DNA of 64,000 nucleotides from Lachnospiraceae bacterium C1.1. GTDB lineage: Bacteria > Bacillota > Clostridia > Lachnospirales > Lachnospiraceae. Under the pieces are notes generated by a model. That model had not been told where the DNA came from. It saw only the letters and a program-made list of their open reading frames with translations, and searched no databases. How positions within the stretch are numbered: position 1 is the stretch's first letter; the number at the start of each line of letters is the position of its first letter. The DNA lies in the NCBI GenBank assembly GCA_030434875.1, contig JAUISW010000001.1, positions 1,499,501-1,563,500 of the forward strand. The letters run 5' to 3'. The position numbers and the translations under genes are program-made. This document shows positions 15,278-23,767 of this stretch, piece by piece.

Positions 15278-16474
15278 TTATTCGTCCTCGTTGGAATTGT
15301 CTTCGTCGGAGCCGCCCTCTGATTCGATGATATAGCCGATTTTTCCGGCAAGCGAAGGTGATGTACTGAGGATCTTATTAGGAACATCTTTCCACTGGAA
15401 AACATTTTTATCCAGATCATAGAACATCATAAGGCAGGTTTCCTCTACATCAGTTTCTGTATCACCGTTTCCTTTAAAGCTTGGTTCACCCGAAGCCCAG
15501 GCACCTTCATAGATTCCATCTTTTGTTATGGCTTTCTTACTGAATTCACCAAAATTATTGAGCCAGTGATATTCTTCTGAATCTTCATCTCTTGTAGCTC
15601 CTATCCAGAACTGATAATTCTGAAGATTAGACTCTTTGATCAGATTACTTACATATAAAAATTCCTCTTCGGAAGTAATCCTTGCAAGATAACGTTTATC
15701 GCCGTCCATCTGTACAGACTCATATGCCTGTGTCCAGCTGTAATCACCAACTACAAACTCGTAAGTATGAATTTCGTCATCATCAGCATCAAAAGTTCCA
15801 CGATCAACATCTTCCTCTTCTTCGTCTTCCTCTTCTTCAGGAATAATGGTTCTTTCAATGGCATTAGCTGATACATTGCTTGACTTAAGCATTTCTTCCA
15901 GCTGATCATAACTGTATGTCTCTAATAGATATGCCTTATCTTTCTCCTCTATTGTATCATCTGTTTCTTCGAATTCACCCTGTTTTATCTTATAAAATAT
16001 TCCATTTGTAGTTAAAAGATTTCCATATTCAGAGAATATAAATGAATCTTTATCTAATTCAATAAAATCTATGATTCCATCATGCCAGGTATATATCCTG
16101 CTTTCATTACCCAAAAGAACCATTTCAGGGACGTCATCATCATCAATATAGATCAAAGCATTATTGGGATATTCTTCAGCAGTCATTTTTTCCAAAACAT
16201 ATCTGTAATCACTTATCCATTGATCTTCTGCTGCTTCACCCTCCTCAAATTCTTCAACGGCCTCTTCATCTTCATCAGTCGAAGCTACATATCCGGACAC
16301 GATATTTCCGGAAACAACTTCTGTTGAAGCCTCTTCTGTCGAAAACTCAGTTTCCTCGGCCAATTCCTTCTTTTCGGCATTATTCTCAGTCATTATAAGA
16401 ACAACAGCCACAACCGTTGCCACCAACACTAGTCCGATAGCTGCGGCAAACGAAATAACGTCTTTCTTTTTCAT
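15278..16474 (-). CDS. Membrane-anchored C-type-lectin-fold protein (last gene of pilus operon)
   Basis: 398 residues: short cytoplasmic start, one TM (about 8-28), a very acidic Glu/Ser/Thr linker (about 35-85), a middle region with IYIDDDDVPEMVLLG, a second acidic spacer (EEEEDEEEEDVD), and a C-terminal C-type-lectin-like domain (YSWTQAYESVQ, LARITSEEEFLYVSNLI, FWIGATRDEDSEEYHWLN, GEPSF, CLMMFYD...WKDVPN). The fold can bind sugars or proteins. Canonical EPN/QPD sugar motifs are not obvious. Start ATG at 16474 with AGGAG six bases away. Whether it belongs to the pilus is inferred from position only. Confidence 0.75.
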   Translation of the reverse strand: MKKKDVISFAAAIGLVLVATVVAVVLIMTENNAEKKELAEETEFSTEEASTEVVSGNIVSGYVASTDEDEEAVEEFEEGEAAEDQWISDYRYVLEKMTAEEYPNNALIYIDDDDVPEMVLLGNESRIYTWHDGIIDFIELDKDSFIFSEYGNLLTTNGIFYKIKQGEFEETDDTIEEKDKAYLLETYSYDQLEEMLKSSNVSANAIERTIIPEEEEDEEEEDVDRGTFDADDDEIHTYEFVVGDYSWTQAYESVQMDGDKRYLARITSEEEFLYVSNLIKESNLQNYQFWIGATRDEDSEEYHWLNNFGEFSKKAITKDGIYEGAWASGEPSFKGNGDTETDVEETCLMMFYDLDKNVFQWKDVPNKILSTSPSLAGKIGYIIESEGGSDEDNSNEDE

Positions 16475-16577
16475 CAAAATCTCCTTATTTTAAGCATTAG
16501 CTTTTTTCACACATGCTATATATTATCAGACAATTGTTACGAAAATATTAAGAAACTCATTTTGTCTTTTTATATTC

Positions 16578-17318
16578 TCAATCTACCAGGACTCCATGTA
16601 CGAGAAATCGTTTATCCGATCCTGCCGCTCCCGAGCATGTTGCAAGTGTAACGATCTTATCATCTTTATCTACAGGAATCGAAATAGTTTCAATAGTATG
16701 GCTTTTACAGTATTCTATGTAGGTTTCCAGTTCTTCTTCTGTCTGTGGAATAGAGTATGCAGGCGAATTATAATTATCTATATAGTATGAAAATATTTCA
16801 TATTTGAGAACAGTATTATCTTTCAAAATTATGTAAAAATAAGGATTTGAGCTTCTCAGATTAGTTTCCTGGTAAAGTTTTTTAAGTCTGCCAAACATAC
16901 TTCCGTTTTTCATATTATGTCCATAAATAATGCTGTTGTGATCAGAAAAATCATTCTTATTTTCCATATCAAGAAATATTCCGCCACTTTTGTTATCTTT
17001 TTTTTCAAAGGTATGAGTCAGATAATATTCATTATCTTCTGCCTGAACTACAGGATAATTAATAGAACATGCAGGAAATTCGATCCAGGCTACTATATCC
17101 TCATTTATCCCGGCTAACGACTCAAAATCCACATCCCAGCGGTCATTCGGATCTTCGATATCCTGTGTAGTTTTCTCTTTAACATATTCTTCCGATATAG
17201 AATCATACTCCTTATCAGCCTCTCCATACTCATGAAAAATGCTGTATAATTTCCATCCGGAAAAAGAAAAAATTATTATTGCTATAATGATCAAAATTTT
17301 CAGTAAAACAGAACGCAT
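16578..17318 (-). CDS. Class B sortase (second of two)
   Basis: 246-residue extracytoplasmic transpeptidase with an N-terminal membrane anchor (about 5-25) and the sortase B layout. The catalytic triad is His134 in YGHNM, Cys228 in LATCSG and Arg237 in DKRFLVHG. Start ATG with AAAGGAT. Within a pilin locus it should polymerise pilins or attach them to the wall. It follows the Spy0128-like pilin gene after a 94-bp gap that contains a hairpin. Confidence 0.93.
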   Translation of the reverse strand: MRSVLLKILIIIAIIIFSFSGWKLYSIFHEYGEADKEYDSISEEYVKEKTTQDIEDPNDRWDVDFESLAGINEDIVAWIEFPACSINYPVVQAEDNEYYLTHTFEKKDNKSGGIFLDMENKNDFSDHNSIIYGHNMKNGSMFGRLKKLYQETNLRSSNPYFYIILKDNTVLKYEIFSYYIDNYNSPAYSIPQTEEELETYIEYCKSHTIETISIPVDKDDKIVTLATCSGAAGSDKRFLVHGVLVD

Positions 17319-17343
17319 AAATTAATCCTTTGTAACATAAACA

Positions 17344-17377
17344 TACACCGAATATGCCAGTATGCAAATTCGGTGTA
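17344..17377 (-). other. Intercistronic hairpin downstream of the Spy0128-like pilin gene
   Basis: TACACCGAAT (17344-17353) and ATTCGGTGTA (17368-17377), a perfect 10-bp stem without a following T run. It lies between the pilin and the sortase and may protect the pilin message or lower read-through. Confidence 0.6.
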
Positions 17378-17412
17378 ATAGTATTTAACTGATGATAATC
17401 TGCAGAATTATA

Positions 17413-18162
17413 TCATGCAGCTTTATTTTTATCTGCCTTTAACATAGAAACTGCAGCAATTATAATAAAAATTGATGCAGCCATTAATCCGATCCAAAGG
17501 ATAGGATTTGAGCCATCTCCTGTATCAGGTCCCTCTTTATCTCCGAGTACACCTGAATCCGGAGCATTTGTATCCCCGAGTACTCCGGTATCAATAACCG
17601 ATGAAGCTCCTGATGATGCAACTGATGTAGTATCATCATCATCATCGTCGTCATCACTATCAGATGATTTTTTTCCAACATATTCATTATTAAAGGTTGC
17701 TGAATCACTCTTATATGAAGATCCGGAATTACTTATATACACTTCATTAACAAGCCCGTTTCCATTGTTTTTTACTGAAACAGTAATACTATATTCACTG
17801 CTGTCATATGTCATCCTGGAAATCTTGGTATCCGGTATCACCTGTTTAAGGGTATATTTATATACACCTGTTTCCGTGTAGCTAATGGAAAGTTTTACAG
17901 ACTTTGTTGATGTCAGACTAAAACTGTATGAGCCATTAGATCCGCCTGATGGTAACGGATATGAACTGTCATTCGCCTTCAATATATATTTAAAAGTTCT
18001 ATTCAGGTTCGACGGTATTTTATTTTTTTCGCTATAATTTTGCGTTACAGGAATAGTTGCTGTTGTCGATGAAGCAGCCATTGCAGGAACACAGATTATA
18101 AGAGCAGCTGTTAGAAAAGCTGCAATTAAACTGATAAATTTTTTCAATCCTCTGCTCTCCAT
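17413..18162 (-). CDS. Spy0128/FctA-type pilin with isopeptide domain
   Basis: 249 residues: signal peptide (about 1-30, ending AMA-A), then a Spy0128-like pilin isopeptide-linkage domain (TFKYILKANDSSYPLPSGG, GVYKYTLKQV, SEYSITVSVKN, ATFNNEY), about residues 35-165. It is followed by an Asp run of eight, a Gly/Asp/Ser linker with a repeated GVLGD motif, and a C-terminal sorting signal GPDTGDGSNP plus hydrophobic helix and KADKNK tail. The PDTGD motif differs from the VPPTG of the tip and the VTG of the backbone. Start follows GGAGGGGG. Probably a minor or anchoring pilin. Confidence 0.9.
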   Translation of the reverse strand: MESRGLKKFISLIAAFLTAALIICVPAMAASSTTATIPVTQNYSEKNKIPSNLNRTFKYILKANDSSYPLPSGGSNGSYSFSLTSTKSVKLSISYTETGVYKYTLKQVIPDTKISRMTYDSSEYSITVSVKNNGNGLVNEVYISNSGSSYKSDSATFNNEYVGKKSSDSDDDDDDDDTTSVASSGASSVIDTGVLGDTNAPDSGVLGDKEGPDTGDGSNPILWIGLMAASIFIIIAAVSMLKADKNKAA

Positions 18163-18174
18163 TTATCCCCCTCC

Positions 18175-18930
18175 TCAGTTTTCATATCTGTTATTATATT
18201 TAGTATCAGAAATTCTGGCGAGTAAAACCATTCTTCCATCTGTATATGAATAGTCACATGTTGAAAGAACGACTATATGATCATCTTTTGTTAAATCAAT
18301 ATCTCTGTAATATTTTGATCTGCTCTTGATCTGACCAATAAATTCCTGTTCATTTCCATCTTCATATTCCCCATATACCATACTATCATATGCATCGCAT
18401 TCAATATATGAAAAAATTTCAAGTCCATGCTCTTTTTCATCGTAATAAATATTACCATATTTATGTTCATCAAAAAAACTTTCGGCTGCAAATAAATCAA
18501 TATCCCCAAACATCTTATGCTGTTCCATATGATGCCCATAAATCACACTTTTAAAATCCGAAAAATCTTTAGGCTTTGCCGAATCAAGAAAAACAGCCCC
18601 TGATAATGAATAATTTTTTAATACATCCGTATTAACATATTCTAAATTATCTTTTCCCTGTAGAAGCGGATAATCAATTTCTGTTCCATAAATTTCAATC
18701 CAACCAAAAACATCCGGATTAATTTTGCGAAGCTCTTCAAATGAAAGTAAACTATCATCCGAAGGCTTATAGGCAGTATAATTTGACGCATCAGCATCCA
18801 TATATACCTGATTTGAATCCCATATACAATAAATACCACAAGCAATAACAGCCAAAAAGAAAAGCGATATAATTGTTGTTACGATCGAATCAAGGAGAAG
18901 TACAATCTTTGAAGCTTTGCTATTACCCAA
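18175..18930 (-). CDS. Class B sortase (first of two)
   Basis: 251-residue membrane-anchored sortase B (anchor about 10-37). Catalytic residues: His133 in YGHHM, Cys225 in LSTCDYSYTDGR, Arg233. The TTG start is supported by AAGGAGGAG six bases upstream. Placed after the backbone pilin it is the likely pilin polymerase, with the other sortase for a different substrate; this division is inference. It is separated from the pilin gene by a hairpin. Confidence 0.93.
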   Translation of the reverse strand: MGNSKASKIVLLLDSIVTTIISLFFLAVIACGIYCIWDSNQVYMDADASNYTAYKPSDDSLLSFEELRKINPDVFGWIEIYGTEIDYPLLQGKDNLEYVNTDVLKNYSLSGAVFLDSAKPKDFSDFKSVIYGHHMEQHKMFGDIDLFAAESFFDEHKYGNIYYDEKEHGLEIFSYIECDAYDSMVYGEYEDGNEQEFIGQIKSRSKYYRDIDLTKDDHIVVLSTCDYSYTDGRMVLLARISDTKYNNRYEN

Positions 18931-18961
18931 GTTTTTCTCCTCCTTAAAATAAGAGCTGTAC

Positions 18962-18992
18962 CCTCATTTCAGAATATGATTCCGAAATGAGG
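18962..18992 (-). other. Intercistronic hairpin downstream of the backbone pilin gene
   Basis: CCTCATTTC (18962-18970) and GAAATGAGG (18984-18992), a perfect 9-bp stem with no clear T run after it on the coding strand. The position after the most abundant product suggests mRNA stabilisation or partial termination. Confidence 0.6.
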
Positions 18993-19026
18993 ATATCAGC
19001 GCCCTTAATAGTTAATTCAAGCATAA

Positions 19027-20151
19027 TTATCTATATCTTCTTCTGATAGCTAAAACTGTTAAACCAATAAGCGCTAATGCTGCAAAAGCGATCATAGCAA
19101 CAAAAGGAGCATTATTTACAATAACACCTGTAACTGTTATATCCTTATAAGTATTAACATATGAAACACTGTTTTCACCAGCATCTGAAATTACTGTTGT
19201 ATCTACCTTTGTTCCTGTAACTTTATCAGATTCTGTTCCACCTGCAACCTTTGTATAGGAAGCGGTATATCCATCTGCTGCTGTCTCTTCAACGGTATAA
19301 CTAGTTCCTGCTGTTACATCTGTGAATAGTACATACTCACCATGTCCAAGTGTAAATGTAAGTTCTCCTATCTCTGAGTCTGTAAGATCAACCGAACCGG
19401 TTGCCTTTTCGCTGCCATCTGCCTTATGAACTGTCATAGCAATTGTCTGCTCTGAAACAGTTGAAGGATTGACAAATGAAACTGTATAACTAAATTCTTT
19501 TGTCATATCAGCATATTCACCGGCTATAGTCTTATTAATTGAAAGAGATGTAAGTGTTGATAAAACCCTTATAAAAGTCTCCTCAAATTTAAGGCTTTCA
19601 ACCTTTTCACCAAGCTCTCCTGTATCAGAATCATATGACTGAGCAGTTACACCATATATAACAAGTCCGTCATCACTGTTCTTTACATATACAGAAATAA
19701 GATATTCCTTATCATCTAACATCTGATCCAGATTTACCTTCTCATCATCTGAAGCAACAACAGCTGATGAATCGCAGGTCTCAACCACCTTAAACTCATA
19801 TACTCCTGCTGACGGATAGCTGATATTTGATGTTGAAAGATCAAGCACAAAATTCTTGCTTACCATATCATTCTTTATAGTATCTGAAGACGAATAACTA
19901 ATACTCTGACTTGCAGTATCGCTTGGAACAGTTACCGTCTTTTCTGCCTGTGAAACAGTTACAGAAGTTGTCGTATAGGTATATTCAATAGTCGGAACTG
20001 TTGTACCCTCTGCAATATGCAAAACATTCGAAACAGTTACTTTGCCGCTGTCACCTGCAGTAACAACATCTGCCATTGCAGCATTTGCCGGCAAAACTGC
20101 CAAAGCTGCAGCCAAAACCAGCGCCGTTAATTTCTTAATTCTTTTGATCAT
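19027..20151 (-). CDS. Major (backbone) pilin, sortase-processed
   Basis: 374 residues with a Sec signal peptide (cleavage near NAAMA, about 27), an N-terminal Spy0128-like domain (FVLDLSTSNISYPSAGVYEFKVVE ... YLISVYVKN), and a second Cna-B/DUF7601-like domain (SLSINKTIAGEYADMTKEFSYTVSF ... YTVEETAADGYTASY, with Lys/Glu positions suited to isopeptide bonds). The C-terminus has the sorting region VTGVIVNNAPF, a hydrophobic helix and RRRYR. The TG-NNAPF arrangement is typical for pilins handled by sortase B. Strong AAAGGGAG site. It would form the shaft, with the 887-residue protein at the tip. Confidence 0.92.
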   Translation of the reverse strand: MIKRIKKLTALVLAAALAVLPANAAMADVVTAGDSGKVTVSNVLHIAEGTTVPTIEYTYTTTSVTVSQAEKTVTVPSDTASQSISYSSSDTIKNDMVSKNFVLDLSTSNISYPSAGVYEFKVVETCDSSAVVASDDEKVNLDQMLDDKEYLISVYVKNSDDGLVIYGVTAQSYDSDTGELGEKVESLKFEETFIRVLSTLTSLSINKTIAGEYADMTKEFSYTVSFVNPSTVSEQTIAMTVHKADGSEKATGSVDLTDSEIGELTFTLGHGEYVLFTDVTAGTSYTVEETAADGYTASYTKVAGGTESDKVTGTKVDTTVISDAGENSVSYVNTYKDITVTGVIVNNAPFVAMIAFAALALIGLTVLAIRRRYR

Positions 20152-20188
20152 TTTCTTACTCTCCCTTTAATAATATAAATATTAACTT

Positions 20189-20725
20189 TCAGAAATTTCT
20201 TCTCCTGAAAACAGCTACTACTTTTCCTTTTGCCGCTGATGAACTAACCGGTCCATATATGCGGCTGTCTTCTGCTGAGTCTCTTTTGTCTCCCAGTACA
20301 AAGACTTCGTCTCCGGTTAAAGTTACCGGAAAAGTTATTCCCTCCATATATGCCTGAGTTTTTGTATAAATATTGCTCTCCTGCTGAAGATTTCCATTTA
20401 CTATAAGTCCTGAATCATTAATGTCAACAGTATCTCCGGCGACCGCAGCTACACGTCTGATCTCTGTCTTGCCATTTTTTTCAACTGCAAGAAGGTCACC
20501 GGCTGTAAAGTTTTTCTGCATTCTGTAATAAAGGACCAGATCGCCTTCCATTATTGCCGGCTTCATTGACATATCCCTTACTCTTACAAAACCAAAAACG
20601 AACTTAAACATGAGGATCAGAACTAGCGCAAATACCAATATTTTTGCCAGAAGAAATAGAATATCTTCCCTAAGTCTGTTTCTTTTCTTTCCGTCTGCGG
20701 GACTTTTATTCTCCATTTCTTTCAT
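20189..20725 (-). CDS. Signal peptidase I-like protein of the pilus locus (SipA-like)
   Basis: 178 residues with one TM (about 25-45) and the S26 fold: RDMSMKP (Ser53), GDLLAVE, and EVFVLGDKRDSAEDSR. The catalytic Lys of true signal peptidases (YIKRV) is Arg90 here (EIRRVAAVAGD), although the Ser is kept. Streptococcal SipA in pilus loci also lacks the standard dyad and acts in pilus assembly rather than cleavage, so a chaperone-like role is likely. The two other signal peptidases in this window keep both residues. The start overlaps the adhesin stop (TAATG). Confidence 0.88.
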   Translation of the reverse strand: MKEMENKSPADGKKRNRLREDILFLLAKILVFALVLILMFKFVFGFVRVRDMSMKPAIMEGDLVLYYRMQKNFTAGDLLAVEKNGKTEIRRVAAVAGDTVDINDSGLIVNGNLQQESNIYTKTQAYMEGITFPVTLTGDEVFVLGDKRDSAEDSRIYGPVSSSAAKGKVVAVFRRRNF

Positions 20726-23388
20726 TAAGCCATTCTCTTTCTGTCAATGTAAACCAATGCAGCCGCTGATGAAAGCATTATAAGGATAATCATTCCCAAA
20801 GCTCCTTTTTCATCAGGGATCTTAACACCTGTCGGTGGAACATAAACCGTTTCATAATAATTGGTAAATGTGATCTCCGTGACTGTATCTTCATCATCTT
20901 CATCCAACAAAATACTGTCTGAAACAACTCCGTTATCTGCATCTGCATTGCCTACCGATACTGTTGTATATTTATATCCGATCTTATTATTTCCACCATC
21001 GACATTTTCATAATTTCCACTGTCAACTGAACTGGCAGAATTTTCAGAAACAGCTTCAACAAGTCTGTATTCCTTATTGATCATAAGATCATCAAGATCA
21101 TAACTTCCATCCTCGAAAGCATTGTAGCTAACTGTTGTAACATCTCTCCAGCTGTCATTTTCCTTTGTCTGTAAAACAAACTTTGCGTTGGCAAATTCGC
21201 TGCTGTCCGGTGCATTATCCGAAGCTGAACCATTTATAACAAATTTTTTGTTTACCTTAATATCTGCCGTGTGGAAATTATTATCAATAATAAGTGATAC
21301 ATCTGATTTTCCAATTTCTATACTAGGACGTATACCCTCCCATCTGTCATAGGTTCCGCCAGCAATACTATATGTAGTAGTGTTGCCATATTTATCAGTC
21401 ACTACGTACTCATCAACAAAAAGCTCGTAATCACTTGAGCTTGTTTTTTCCTTAAATTTCCAGGTCTTGTCAACATCAAGTCCGATGAAGATAGCTGTCT
21501 GGCCCGGCTTAAGTGTAAACTCTCCACTCTCATCGGTCGTATGGATCACAGATGAATCAGTATCGTAATAATACTGCGCTCCTGAAACAGTATTTGTACC
21601 TGTTGAATCAAGAATCTGCATTGTATATTCCTGACTATAATCAACCTGCGCATCATTAAGACTTACCGCCTTATGTACCGTTACTGCTCCCTCCGGTACA
21701 GGTGCAAGATTAAAATCAAGCTTTAAGTTCGATGCCCCGGCTCCTCTTTCAAGATAAAACATCTGAAGCAGATGTGATTTTCCATCCGCATATTCAAAAG
21801 TTTTATTATCCTGACTGGATTCCCAGTTCTCTGTAGTTTCCATTTCGGCAGCTTCAAACATTTTTCTTATAGTAGTAGTTTCATATGTAGGTTCTTTTCC
21901 GCTTTCAATATCTGAAAGGTCTGAAGTTGAATATTTAACCTCACCTGTCTGGAAATTGATCGTTCCACACTGTCCGTCATGAACGCCTCCAAGATCCAGA
22001 ACAAGTACGCCATCAATATATACGAGCATATCGTCATCTCCGATAAACTCATATGTCATTGGTTTCATAGCTCCATTTGAGCTTATTTTTCCATTGGCAG
22101 GCTGGAAGAAACGACCATATCCATAAAAGCCAAAATAATAATCATTACTTTCATTAAAGCCATACAAAGCCTCATTATATCTTGGATCTGATTCTTTAAG
22201 CTTTACACCAAAATCGCTGTATAAATTATGGTTCCTCACATCGGATAATTTTAAGGTATTATAAGGCATGAAATTTCCTCTTTGATAATAGAACTTATTA
22301 GAATTCGAGGGTGTTCCAAGCTTAGAGAATACGTTAAAACTGCTGTCATCATCATCATATTTTAAGCTGGCAAAATATTCGGCGCTGTTAAAATAGAAAT
22401 TTCCATAATTGTCATGCTTATCTTTAATAAAAAGATTATCGACTTTAGTACCATATGTATAATCTTTAAGGCTTATGGATGGTTTACTCTTAACTACAGG
22501 AAATCTCAGATAATCGGGAGTACCGTCCGCTCCTTGAGTTAACACGCTATATACACCTTTTTCTATACTTCCCTTTCCATAAGTACCGGAGCCATAGTCT
22601 CCGGATTCACTTCCATGCAGATTAAACTGCATTTTCGTCGAATCAAGCATATACATATTAAAGCCCAGCTCGCTGCTGTCAACAGTCTCTACTTCATAGT
22701 TACTGATATCTGTATCAGAATTATTTGCTAAAAGGAGCATTGTGGAAAAGCTGTCAGGTTCTACCTCCGTAGAAATACCTACTATGCTTTCATCAAGCTC
22801 GCCTTCATTTTCTTTTTCAACTTCAATATTACTTTTGTCTTCAGCAGAATTATCAGCAAGAATTTCCGGAACAGTGTCATTTATCAGGTGAACTAACTTC
22901 AAGCTATCTGCATCTATACCCTGAAGCATGTCCTCTGTTATATCGGTCTTAAGCGTTTCGATGGACAGGCTCTTGACAGCTCCCTCTTCCGGCTCAAACT
23001 CATTTCCTTCTGTATTAATGAGACTTACATCCAATGGAAAGATCCTATCATATTTTATGTCATTAGCAGACAATGTTTCTATGATTTTTTCATATTCTTC
23101 CGAATTGTCCTTAATCTCAGAAACACTTACAGAATCATAACCTGTCAGCTTGTCAGGATAATAATTAAGACAAACACGATAATTCTCAGTTTCTACCGTA
23201 TCTGAAGATAAGCTTCCGACCAGTTCGTTTTCGGAATATGTATTCTCCGAATCAGTCGAAGCACTATTTTCCGGAGCATTGACTACTATAACATCCCCCT
23301 CCTCTGCGGACACAGCAAAAGCACCTGCAGAGAAAACTAAGGAAGCACTTAATAGAATTGTAAGCTCTTTCCTTAATCTTATTTTCAT
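20725..23388 (-). CDS. Pilus tip adhesin with fibro-slime domain
   Basis: 887-residue surface protein: signal peptide (about 1-28), an N-terminal region of about 250 residues, a fibro-slime/PA14-like domain (about 420-560, YEFIGDDDMLVYIDGVLVLDLGGVHD), then Cna-B-type repeats (AVTVHKAVSLNDAQVDYSQEY; IKVNKKFVINGSASDNAPD). The C-terminal sorting signal is VYVPPTGVKIP, followed by a hydrophobic helix and DRKRMA. First gene of a seven-gene operon, so probably the tip subunit that recognises substrate. PA14-like domains often bind glycans; the ligand here is unknown. Confidence 0.9.
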   Translation of the reverse strand: MKIRLRKELTILLSASLVFSAGAFAVSAEEGDVIVVNAPENSASTDSENTYSENELVGSLSSDTVETENYRVCLNYYPDKLTGYDSVSVSEIKDNSEEYEKIIETLSANDIKYDRIFPLDVSLINTEGNEFEPEEGAVKSLSIETLKTDITEDMLQGIDADSLKLVHLINDTVPEILADNSAEDKSNIEVEKENEGELDESIVGISTEVEPDSFSTMLLLANNSDTDISNYEVETVDSSELGFNMYMLDSTKMQFNLHGSESGDYGSGTYGKGSIEKGVYSVLTQGADGTPDYLRFPVVKSKPSISLKDYTYGTKVDNLFIKDKHDNYGNFYFNSAEYFASLKYDDDDSSFNVFSKLGTPSNSNKFYYQRGNFMPYNTLKLSDVRNHNLYSDFGVKLKESDPRYNEALYGFNESNDYYFGFYGYGRFFQPANGKISSNGAMKPMTYEFIGDDDMLVYIDGVLVLDLGGVHDGQCGTINFQTGEVKYSTSDLSDIESGKEPTYETTTIRKMFEAAEMETTENWESSQDNKTFEYADGKSHLLQMFYLERGAGASNLKLDFNLAPVPEGAVTVHKAVSLNDAQVDYSQEYTMQILDSTGTNTVSGAQYYYDTDSSVIHTTDESGEFTLKPGQTAIFIGLDVDKTWKFKEKTSSSDYELFVDEYVVTDKYGNTTTYSIAGGTYDRWEGIRPSIEIGKSDVSLIIDNNFHTADIKVNKKFVINGSASDNAPDSSEFANAKFVLQTKENDSWRDVTTVSYNAFEDGSYDLDDLMINKEYRLVEAVSENSASSVDSGNYENVDGGNNKIGYKYTTVSVGNADADNGVVSDSILLDEDDEDTVTEITFTNYYETVYVPPTGVKIPDEKGALGMIILIMLSSAAALVYIDRKRMA

Positions 23389-23517
23389 TCTTTATACTCT
23401 CCCCTGTTAATTACTTTGAAAAAAAAAGCTGCCGAATATCAGCACAAAAGATGTGCTTTTATACGACAGGGCTCATAAAAAATCGGGCGTTCCCCCTCAA
23501 AAATTATAATTTTTCTA
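23389..23517 (-). promoter_or_regulatory. Structured leader of the pilus operon
   Basis: The predicted 129-nt leader has a GCACA/TGTGC hairpin that shares bases with a weak GCTG/CAGC hairpin followed by nine T, so the two are mutually exclusive, as in an attenuator. In addition CCCTGT (complement at 23466-23471) can pair with ACAGGG of the Shine-Dalgarno region (about 23400-23406). No c-di-GMP or other known aptamer signature is recognised. The plus-strand part of this gap (23530-23767) holds the divergent promoters. Confidence 0.4.
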
Positions 23518-23523
23518 TCAAAA

Positions 23524-23552
23524 ATTGTATAACAAAAAAAGTATTCAGTCAA
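23524..23552 (-). promoter_or_regulatory. Pilus operon promoter
   Basis: Minus-strand TTGACT (23547-23552), 17-bp spacer, TACAAT (23524-23529); transcription would begin near 23517. Confidence 0.6.
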
Positions 23553-23691
23553 TACAATCAGTGTATTGTATTATGTATTCTTTATCAATTTTATACAATT
23601 AATCTTTTTGTCAGATATCTCGGCTCAACATCCTTGTAAAAGCAGTTTCCTACATTTTCACATTATTAATTTCTACTATTATAATATAATC

Positions 23692-23721
23692 TTGACGCGT
23701 TATCCTTTAGTGTGCTACCAT
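23692..23721 (+). promoter_or_regulatory. Promoter of the amino-acid ABC operon
   Basis: TTGACG (23692-23697) with TACCAT (23716-23721) at an 18-bp spacing. The -10 is weak. Confidence 0.45.
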
Positions 23722-23767
23722 ATCAAAGTACTATAAATCAATCGACTTTATAATGAAGGGGATAATT

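Noticed and set aside
17484-17708. 74-codon ORF inside the Spy0128-like pilin gene
   Set aside because: Out-of-frame reading of the Asp-rich and GVLGD repeat region; the pilin frame has signal peptide, domain and sorting signal.
23389-23517. Second c-di-GMP riboswitch in the pilus leader
   Set aside because: The GGACGCAAA core, GNRA tetraloop helix and class II pseudoknot landmarks are absent.
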